Below, one piece after another: positions 49,701 through 57,400 of a stretch of 64,000 nt of DNA. Each line of letters starts with the position of its first letter. Positions within the stretch are counted from its first letter, which is position 1. This stretch comes from Antedon mediterranea (taxonomy: Eukaryota; Echinodermata; Crinoidea; Comatulida; Antedonidae). Location of the stretch: positions 24,096,412-24,160,411 of the forward strand of contig NC_092675.1 in assembly GCF_964355755.1 (NCBI RefSeq), given 5' to 3'. The notes under the pieces are model-generated. The model was not told the DNA's origin and made no database searches. It saw nothing but the letters and a program-made list of their open reading frames with translations. The position numbers were made by a program, and so were the translations under genes.

Positions 49701-50941
49701 GGATCACTTGGGACCATGGTCCCAATTCTGGACCACTTTTTAGTATACTTTTCAAACCTGCTAGTGTTAAAAGATAGGACAGAATTTTTCAAAAGCCGGC
49801 GAGCAGTCTTAAAGTAACAAGTAAACTGAAATTGAATGTTCTCAAGAACTACTTGTCCAAAAAACTTCATTTTTGTACAAGAGGCAAGAGTTATAATTTG
49901 TGATTTGTAATTTTAAAACATAATTTGATTTAATGTGCACGTTTGTTGATGCGAGTAGTTTAAAAAACGTATTTCTTTTCAAATTCACTCGTTTGATTTT
50001 CGCGTTGCTGTAAGTTGTTATTCAACTGAAGCTATTGTTAATTGAACGGCTTGTTACATAACCATTACACCAAACTCGCATACACATGCTTGTAGTGAAA
50101 TTAGCCTAAATCACAAACAGCATTAAGAGACACACAAATATATAATTACCTCCGCCAAGGAGGTTATGTTTTCACCCCTGTATGTTTGTGTGTGTGTTTG
50201 TGTGTGTGTTTGTGTGTTTGTGTGTGTGTTTGTGTGTGTGTCTGTGAACAGCCTGGAGGCCACAGTTTTTATCCGATTCTAACCAAATTTGGACACAATG
50301 ATCTATGCCCAAAAAGCTCGGACGAGTTCGAATTTGAGGGGGAAAGGTCATAGGTCAAGGTCACAACTAACAAAAAACTATTTTACTGCCTAGAGACCAC
50401 AGTTTTGATCCGATTCTCACCAAACTTAGCCACAATGATCAATGGTGGTTACATTTTGAAGGGTCAGGGTCAAAGATCAAGGTCCACCAAAAAAAAAAAA
50501 AAATTAAAAAAAAAAAAAAAAAAACCCTCAGTGGGACTTGAACCTGCGATCTCAACTGTAAGAGGCTGGATACATAACCATTACACCACACTGTCATCCA
50601 CAACTTTGTAGTGTGCAGTTAACATATTTACACTTAGAACTAATAAAAAAAAATGTAAAAAAAAAAATATTCAGGTGGCATTTTATGTAGGGGAATTTTA
50701 CATTAGGCGGAGGTTTGTACTCTCGGAGTACCCTCTAGTTATATATATTTTTGTTTTATCGGAGAAATCTTATGTAGGAGAATTTTACAGTAGGCGGAGG
50801 TATGCACTCTCGGAGTGGCTTTCTAGTTAGTATTGTTGTGTATACCTTATCAAGACTCTTATTAAGTTCTAGTTGCTGTCGTTCCTTTGCAATCCTTGCC
50901 TTCTGCTCAGCAATGAATAGCTCTAGCTCATCCTCTGTCAT
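23480..50941 (-). CDS. CSPP1: Centrosome and spindle pole-associated protein 1 (44 exons)
   Basis: Complete CSPP1 orthologue, 1339 residues, ATG at 50939-50941 and TAA at 23480-23482. CSPP1 binds microtubules at centrosomes, spindle poles, midzone and ciliary axoneme, and works in mitosis and ciliogenesis. Similarity to the vertebrate protein is collinear throughout: [16 protein letters not shown] at the N-terminus, [147 protein letters not shown] and a Trp-containing C-terminus. All 43 introns keep frame. The middle is Pro/Gly/Tyr-rich and disordered; strong charged coiled coils lie at about residues 692-741 and 808-905. It is longer than the human protein (about 1250) because of duplicated mini-exons. 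Exons are listed by block below. Upstream 5' UTR exons are likely but not placed. Confidence 0.96.
24455..24760 (+). mobile_element. tRNA-derived SINE
   Basis: The head GTGGCGCAGTGTGTTAGATG is followed by GAGGTTCAAATCC (B box). The body then reads CCTTAGGCAAAGATACTTTA..CTCCCCATCCAGGTGTATAA and the tail AGCGCTTAGAGG..ATATTATTATTATT. This organisation is typical of deuterostome tRNA SINEs. It lies in the CSPP1 intron between exons 42 and 43. Confidence 0.75.
29105..29446. mobile_element. MITE with ~46-bp inverted ends in CSPP1 intron
   Basis: The left end (GCACACTAGAG..GGCTGAGCCAACTGGCACG) and the right end are near-perfect inverted copies. The ends share GCTGAGCCAACTGGCACGAG. There is no coding capacity. 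It lies between exons 36 and 37. Confidence 0.85.
29823..30155 (+). mobile_element. tRNA-derived SINE
   Basis: A tRNA-like head (GTGATGGTGTAATGGTAATA, then GGGTTCGAGG) is followed by a body with CATCCTTAGGCAAGATGC and TGGTACACTATTCGAAAAGA, and an ATACCTTTACCTTTATTA tail. It lies in the same CSPP1 intron as the 29105 MITE. Confidence 0.7.
30317..33142 (-). other. CSPP1: CSPP1 exons 31-36 (duplicated acidic mini-exons)
   Basis: Exons: 33101-33142, 32799-32840, 32383-32424, 32051-32092, 31637-31678, 30317-30367. Five are exactly 42 nt and all are phase 0. Exons 31 and 33 encode [13 protein letters not shown](I/F); exons 32 and 34 both encode [14 protein letters not shown]. Then come [14 protein letters not shown] and [17 protein letters not shown]. 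Confidence 0.88.
31198..31216. repeat. Poly-C tract
   Basis: A run of about 13 C, one A and six C within an otherwise AT-rich CSPP1 intron. The copy number may vary between individuals. Confidence 0.85.
32034..33415. repeat. Tandem genomic duplication of ~0.7 kb within CSPP1
   Basis: 32034-32758 and 32779-33415 are homologous over exons and introns, including intronic CTCATCACCTGCATAACATA and ATGAAAATCATTATGGAAAA. This is the direct cause of the doubled exon pair 31/32 and 33/34. Confidence 0.92.
34219..35372 (-). other. CSPP1: CSPP1 exons 27-30 (repeated SPP[IV]P exons)
   Basis: Exons: 35328-35372, 35062-35106, 34612-34665, 34219-34284, all phase 0. They encode [48 protein letters not shown] and a [11 protein letters not shown] exon. 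The first two differ by one residue and are recent exon duplicates. Confidence 0.92.
35576..38037 (-). other. CSPP1: CSPP1 exons 21-26 (coiled-coil core)
   Basis: Exons: 37926-38037, 37594-37741, 37218-37283, 36602-36735, 36007-36156, 35576-35716. They encode [11 protein letters not shown], the charged helix with [20 protein letters not shown], and two long Glu/Lys/Arg coiled-coil exons. This is the best conserved part. Confidence 0.94.
38178..42693 (-). other. CSPP1: CSPP1 exons 14-20
   Basis: Exons: 42602-42693, 41659-41697, 41417-41446, 40477-40518, 39304-39348, 38966-39016, 38178-38328. Five consecutive 30-51-nt exons share phase 1-1, so each can be skipped without a frameshift. They cover residues 505-655, with YSYYGHRN and a Tyr/Gly/Asn-rich stretch ([12 protein letters not shown]). 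Confidence 0.88.
41991..42494. mobile_element. MITE (~504 bp) with AATAGGGAGGTTT inverted ends
   Basis: The left end AATAGGGAGGTTTCGCAATC and the right end (…TTGCAAAACCTCCCTATT) are inverted copies over about 35 bp (shared CTTACGAAT..ATAACG). No ORF of interest. It lies in the intron between CSPP1 exons 14 and 15, about 110 bp from exon 14. Confidence 0.85.
43856..43867 (-). other. CSPP1: Candidate 12-nt alternative micro-exon of CSPP1
   Basis: Between exons 11 and 12, ATCTTCACAG precedes AAACAGAAACAT, followed by GTAAGT. Inclusion keeps frame and adds four residues after ETKR. Alignment to human CSPP1 fits better without it, so it would be optional. Confidence 0.3.
46062..46650. mobile_element. 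MITE (~589 bp) with AGTCGCGTG inverted ends
   Basis: It begins AGTCGCGTG and ends CACGCGACT, with subterminal ACCGACCGACC runs at both ends. The interior is rich in CGCATGCG-like palindromes (about 46300-46330). It lies in the CSPP1 intron between exons 6 and 7, starting about 45 bp from exon 7. The short copy at 3563-3660 is the same family. Confidence 0.82.
50177..50242. repeat. TGTGTGTTTG microsatellite
   Basis: An imperfect (TG)n/(TTTG)n run inside the inner nested element. Confidence 0.85.
50527..50600 (-). tRNA. tRNA-like sequence (SINE head or pseudogene)
   Basis: The minus strand reads GTGTGGTGTAATGGTTATG (A-box like) and CAGGTTCAAGTCCCACTG (B box). The anticodon stem is poorly paired, and A/T-rich tracts follow, so this is a pseudo-tRNA within a repeat rather than a working gene. 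Confidence 0.45.
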
Positions 50942-51638
50942 CTTTCTTTATTTAGTCTATTAAATACAAAACCAATGTGAATTATACAGATTAAAGGTAT
51001 GGACAGATGAAATATAAATGACAATACATACATCGCAACATGGTTGAAAATATATCATTGGGTTTGGGATTCAAATGTACACTTTTTACAATACGTGTAG
51101 TTAAAAATATATGCTGTGGTTAGGGTTCAATTGTCCATCGTTACAGAATCCGACATACATAGGCTAGGCCCACAATTGGTGATGATGGTGAGTAAAAAAA
51201 CAATGAAAAATTGGCTCTAAAGAATCTTAGATCCTTATTCATCCTAGCTAATCTAGGCCTATCTTAGCAGGCCTTCTAATCTAGCCTAGTAGGCCTAGCT
51301 AGAGTAGGCTAAAGAAAGAAGGTAACACTTTTACTTTTACAATAGGCCTAGGCCTAGTCTTTTTAATGCAAAAAAATAGTAATTGTTTTTAATTCATAAA
51401 TTACTAGCCTAGAATTATTGATCACAATGCGATAAATTATATAATAAGAGTACAAATCTATAATAAAACAAGTATACGCATATGCCTAGCCTACTAGGCC
51501 CAAGTAAAATAAAACGACGGTCAGGCTTTCATTCAGGGAGACCGCCTAGCAACACGGTAAACAGCAGGAGTGTGTGTAGGCTAGCTGGGCCTAGCTCCCG
51601 CCTAGGCCTAGCTTTACTACTGAGCAGATGAAATAATC
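50942..51638. other. Upstream flank of CSPP1 exon 1
   Basis: Minus-strand TTTAATAG just before the ATG could be an acceptor joining an upstream 5' UTR exon. The region holds many AGGCCTA/CTAGGCCTAG motifs and no ORF with a recognisable domain. Confidence 0.4.
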
Positions 51639-52316
51639 GTATGAGCCCAGCCCACGAAATTCAGAAAAAAGAAGGTCGGCAAAAAATTGCCGACCTTAAA
51701 TTCGGCAAGGTCGGCAGTCTCGGCAGTTCTAAAAATAGAAAATTCACCAAGGCCTAACCTCTTGCTAACTAAAGGCCTAGCTAGGCCTAGCCTCCTTAAT
51801 TAGCTAGCTATATGTTATGCAAAAGGAACTAGCAAAATTAACTAAAATATAAAAACCTAACACTAAAATCTACAAGATAAATTCTATTTGATAATTAATT
51901 GCTGAACATCATGGTTCTGGAGCTAGCCCTACACATAGCATAGTTGCTTGCTTGGCATAACAGGGTATTCCCCTACACACAGGTCTGTCGCGCACAGCGC
52001 TGTGCCCAGCCAGCTTGGTTGATAGGATCAGATCGAAAGCATGCAGCTCACACACAAAATGATGTAATGGTTGAGTGAATTCAGGGATCATCTTAATTCC
52101 ATGGTTTGTTAACTAAACACAACATGGTGGTGAATATGCCTGTTAAAATTTCAATGATACGATCCCTTAAAGTACCATGTTGTTGCTAGGAGGCTTGAAA
52201 GGAGGGATCTAGCCTAGTTTCTAGGTCGGCAATCTCTTGCCGTCCTCTGACAATTTAAGGTCGGCAATAAGGTCGGCAATTGCCGATTGCCGACGTGAAA
52301 TTCGTGGGCTGTGAGC
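51639..52316. mobile_element. Inverted-repeat element with GTCGGCAAT palindromes
   Basis: The ends read AGCCCACGAAATTCA on the left and TGAAATTCGTGGGCTGTGAG on the right, as inverted copies. Next to each end is a cluster of GGTCGGCAA/TTGCCGACC repeats that fold back. The ~400-bp interior shows no transposase. It is a non-autonomous DNA element. Confidence 0.72.
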
Positions 52317-52548
52317 CTATACTAGCCTAAACTAATCTCATTCATTTTCCCTAATGAATATATAGTCAATTACTTTAACTTACACACTATTCATTTGCCA
52401 TTACGTAACTATACCAACGACAGAAACTCCTTTAAATTAGCTGCAGTTTATTAAAATTGTACTGTAAATCGATCGTGCATTTTAAAAATAATAATAAACA
52501 GGGAGGAATGTTATAGCGCCACCAACCATCGGGTAAGCTTGATTATCA

Positions 52549-53320
52549 TTGTTATGCGCGATTTGAACGATTTGCGCAATTTGAAATTGCGCAAAAAAAA
52601 TCCTTGCGCAATTTGAATTGAAACATGTGTTTCAAATTGCGCAAGCAACGTATTAAATTGCGCAAGTAATCTGCAAATTGCGCAAGGTTTTTCGACAGAT
52701 TGTGAAATCATGTACACCCATATTTTTATAGTAATTTCTAAGAATGATTCAAATTTAAAGATAAATATCGCATTTCCTTATTTTAGTAGTGCAAATATTG
52801 TTATAAGTTAGCATACCGTCGAAGAACAGACGAAGGAAAACGAAGCGGTGGTGTTCCACCAGGCGGGCGCGGGGCGGGCGGCCGGCTATACTACTCTAGC
52901 CTAGCTAGAGGTCTGGACTACTGATACTGACTAGGTTACATGGCCTAGCTTAAACTAATATTAAAAACTTAAAAAGTGAGTATTAAACATTATCTTCATT
53001 GAAATGGTCTTATTTATATAATAAAATACTAAATTTTAAACTCCTCTGCCTAGGCCTAGCCTATAGCCATGTATGGGAAAATTTACAGTTCGTTTTCAAA
53101 TTGCGCAAAGGTGTCATATTGCGCAAGAACTATCTTGCGCAATTTACAAATTGTGCAGCGCAATTTAAAATTGCGCAAAGATTTTCTTGCGCAATTTGAA
53201 ATTGCGCAAGTTGATTGCGCAATTTTAAATTGCGCAAGAATTATTTGCGCAATTTCAAATTGCGCAAGGATTTTTTTGCGCAATTTTAAATTGCGCAAAT
53301 CGTTCAAATCGCGCATAACA
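52549..53320. mobile_element. Foldback element built of TTGCGCAA repeats
   Basis: Both ends start GTTATGCGCGATTTGAACGA in opposite orientation. Each arm has 6-11 copies of TTGCGCAATTT or its complement. The arms are about 140 bp on the left and 220 bp on the right. The unique centre (about 52700-53090) holds a GC-rich patch. Confidence 0.82.
52800..52890. promoter_or_regulatory. GC-rich, GC-box-bearing patch (possible promoter)
   Basis: The sequence around 52858-52885 contains GGCGGGCGCGGGGCGGGCGG, which holds GC-box/Sp1-like sites in an AT-rich background. It lies 1.9 kb upstream of the CSPP1 start codon and could be the CSPP1 promoter or CpG-rich cargo of the surrounding foldback element. 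Confidence 0.3.
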
Positions 53321-54151
53321 TCATCAAAGAAAAATCCATCTATTACGGATGTATTTCCAAAAAAAGACGGCTTGTTTAAGATTTTAACAATGGAGATATA
53401 ATTATAGCTCCATAATTTAACTTTTCGGATGCTTATTATTAAATATAATTCCATTTCATCGAATGAAATTATTTGCACCATTAGGCCTACACGGATAATT
53501 ATAAAACATTATTCCTATCATATTTGTTTTATAACACACCCTAACTATTATTTAAACACATATACCTAGACCTCTGGCTAGGCTAGGCTGTTTTTTACTC
53601 CGAAAATAGTGTTTTGATGTATGATTCGAGACTCAGGGTTGTTTTTGGAGAAATATAAATCATACTGAACTAAAGTTAACATATAGTAAAATTGACAAAT
53701 ATAACTGAAACTAAGTATTTCCCATTTATTATAAATATATACGGTATGCATACACATTTTTTATCAAACTAATACAAAAATAGTAAATCTAAATTATAAA
53801 AGTTTTTTAAAGATATTAAAATATATTTTTTTAACATAGGTCTACTGGTTTCAGTTTAATTAATTGCGATTAGGCCTAACTAACAGTAAACATTATCGAT
53901 TTTGACTTTGAATGTATTGGGCAGTAATTATAATGTATGATTTGATTTGAATTTATTAGGAAAATCATCATACAAATAGGCCTACATACAAAGTGATAGC
54001 ATACATTACTGACACTATAAAAAAAATACATTTATAAAAGATTTTCTATGATAGCCCCAAAAGCTTATTAACTTATTTCCATTGGGATCTTTTTATAATC
54101 TAAAATAAAAAATATAACAAAATATTGCATTACACACGTAAATATAACAAA

Positions 54152-54190
<39 letters not shown>

Positions 54191-54439
54191 ACAAGAGGCA
54201 AAAAACATTAATTCTAAACCGCCCGGTGATATACTGAAATTTAATTAATTAATTTGAAACGATAAAGATACATATATATATATATATATAATATAGGCCT
54301 CATAACTAAATCACTTCAAGATAATATAATATTTATGATTTCTAAAACAAAGCTATATTGAATGAAAGGTTTCGATATTCTAATCAGTTTTATAGTATAC
54401 TAATTTAATCCAATTTGGGGAGTAGGCGTTGTCCACATT
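53321..54439. other. Flank between the foldback element and the mucin gene 3' end
   Basis: No gene is seen. AATAAA on the minus strand at 53952-53957 could serve the mucin gene, about 480 bp after its stop. A half copy of the 22561 element lies at 54189-54268, flanked by (AT)n runs at 54157-54186 and 54271-54291. Confidence 0.45.
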
Positions 54440-57400
54440 CTATTTGTAGTAATTCCTATGGCGGCGATCAACCCATCTTTCTTCATCTATATCACCTCTA
54501 TTGTCGTACACATGCTGTTGGAAAGAAAGAAACACATCAAATTATCAAACAGTGAATTAATAAGGCATTGTGACTAATTCTTTTAATATTATTATTGCAT
54601 TATTTTTGCTAACATTCATTGTGTTATTAGTCACAGCCAATTACATTCACACAAATGTATTGAATTCCAAAAAAGCAAATTATAATAAACTCACCATGCG
54701 TTCCTCCTGTCCAGTGGCAACGTATGGCCGACGGAATTCAGTATGAGGTAGAGGTCGGTTATATCCAATGACCTATAGTTAAAGACAATGGATAAAAAAC
54801 TATGATGCTATGCCTACTCTTTTCTTTTTGGTGCAACGTTTACATAAAATGATATGCTCTTACTAAAAGTATAATTATATTAATTTCATAGAAAAACATA
54901 ACTTACATCGGCTGGCGAGTTTAACATATGATGACGTATATTTCGGGGGACGTCTGAGTTAGATGAAGTAGTAAGACTGTCACTATCCAGGTGTCCAAAA
55001 TGATAAGGCATTGCATTACCATAAATCATTGATTTCTTCAGACGTTGCATTCTTCTGTTGTACATGAACAATAGACCGCCGACAATGCAGCAAATCAATG
55101 TAAAAACAAGGATTCCAACACCCAAACCAATCGCAAATATAGTTATGTAATCTGTAATGAATTATTATTATTATTTGCATTCATCTTAACAAAGAGGATG
55201 TAATAATTTAGGCCTACATGTACTCTCGAAATATTATTTAACTGAAAACATATTGTGCAATCACATTTTAATCTAATGTGGGGGTCCCGGTTTATGGATG
55301 CTTATACTCATTACTTTAGGGCCTTCAGTACAGCATAGTACAATGTTATAAAACGACAACATAACCTTAACCCCTAACCCCTAACCCTAACCCTAATGTT
55401 ATAAAACGACAACATAATGTCTTACATGTTGAAAATCGCATACTACATAAAACATTTATATTATTCTTGTTTTGGGAATATGATGATATTCAATTATATT
55501 ATTCTGACAGAATTACTTGATATGCCTAAAAACAAAGAAACAATTAAGCCTGAAATAGTTATTACATACCACTTTCATTTTGACATTTATCACCTTCGTA
55601 ACCAGATGAACATTTGCAAATAGGAGGTTGTACACTGTCAGAACATGTCCCTCCATTAGAACAGTAATCAGAGGTACATAGCAACACTAAAGAAATATAT
55701 GTTAATTGATTTATTTAGCAATTACATCTATGGGTCAATAATGTAAATACGGTGTTTTTTTATGTTTGACAACATTTTAAAAGTAAATGTTCTTTTGTTT
55801 AAATAAAACTCATCTTAAAGATAACTTCTTAGTATGGTTTGATTGACCCCAACTTCATTATCGACTGACATAAAAATTCATTAGTAAACAACATGATTCT
55901 ACATTATAAATAAAAAAATAGGAACCCATTTTAAAAAGGAATTTATCTTATCTTAACTTACTTTCTGTTACTGTTATGGCTGCAGCATCAATAACAAACT
56001 CGGTATCCGGCAACTGATCATTGTCGATTCCTTCTGAAAGAACTGTTTGAATTTCTTCAGAAGATGTGGTGTCTTCTTGGTATACTAGGTCAACGTTGGC
56101 AATAATGCTACCAGACTCGAAGCTTGAAACCGAGCATGTGCGACTGTTACGGGATATTGTACTCTGATCAACTATATTTGTTACCTATGAATAAGAAAAT
56201 AATTATTAGAATACTGGTCAAGCATGGATGAAATGTTACTTCTTCCGTGAATCAAAAGTACAATTTGACAAGAACTTGAACAACACATTAAAACGACACA
56301 CAACTAACGAAAAGAACTGAACGAGAAACTGTTTCGGTTTATGAAATATCTAAAATAAATTGATTACTACAAAAACAAAATGTATACTAACAATAACAGT
56401 TAATGTTGAAATCTCTCATAATTTGTGATATAAATTTATTTTATTTAAGAATTTTTGTTTCAATAATATTCTTAAAACAAATTTTTATAAAGTAAATAGA
56501 ATTTCAATTCAATTCAATTCACATTTATTTACTCATCGTTTATAAATACAGTTTCATAGCATAAATGATGGCAAGGATCCTGCATAGAGAAGTTTACACT
56601 TCTGTTTTCGCAGGACCCTTTTACATAAAAGACATAAAACAATAAACACAACATAATAGATACAAAATAAAAAAAAAACATTCCTATATACATTTTAGAG
56701 TTGTTCATCATCAAAAAGCGATACTGTTTTTTTAACATGATTATTTGTACTATGTGTGTATACTCGCACACACCAACACAAATGCATAATATATGCATCT
56801 ATATTTTATGAGTAAAGCATTTTAAGTTCTGTAATTCGATAAAATGTCTCTTTTTACATATTTTTTTAGTATTTTATAATTTTTGTTAACAATATCTAAG
56901 TGATTTCTACAGAGCTCGTTCCATAGTTTCGGTCCGTGAATACTGATAAAATGTTGACCAGACGTTAACCTAGAGTATGGTTGTTTTACGCTACAAATAT
57001 TTCGAAGATTATGGGTAGTATTTTCGTTTCTTTTGAATATCATTTGGATTCGTCTGGGTAAAACATTGCTTTTAATCTGGGCCATGAAACCTAGGACGGT
57101 AACTCTGTTGATATCTTGTATGTTAAGAATATTTAATTGCTTAAACAGTGGCTCAGAATGTTGCCATGGCTTTTTAAATAAAATTATTCTAGCAGCCTTT
57201 TTCTGGAGTTTAAGAAGGGATTCTAGTGTACTATCATATGTACTGCCCCAAATAATGTTTCCATACTGAAGGTGCGGTAGAATTAATGTATTATACAAAT
57301 TTGTTAAAATATAATTAGGAAAAAAATGTCTAGTTTTTATCAATATTCCAATAGACCTAGCGGTTTTTTTGCTAATAAGCCTTATATGATTTTTCCAGCA

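Larger units (their letters stand above)
49560..50828. mobile_element. Nested pair of CGCCAAGGAGG-type elements in CSPP1 intron 1
   Basis: Two left ends (ACCTTCGCCAAGGAGGT near 49566; ACCTCCGCCAAGGAGGT near 50150) are matched by two right ends (TAGGCGGAGGTTTGTACTCT near 50704; TAGGCGGAGGTATGCACTCT near 50791). The inner copy (about 50145-50740) sits inside the outer one. The inner copy holds GT microsatellite, A-tracts and a tRNA-like sequence on the minus strand at about 50527-50600. Confidence 0.65.
47395..50941 (-). other. CSPP1: CSPP1 exons 1-5 (N-terminal region)
   Basis: Exons: 50846-50941, 48975-49074, 48558-48652, 47995-48195, 47395-47720. They encode residues 1-272: an initial charged helix, two further basic-acidic helices and a Pro/Tyr/Arg-rich stretch ending [11 protein letters not shown]. 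The human protein has the same three helices. Confidence 0.93.
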
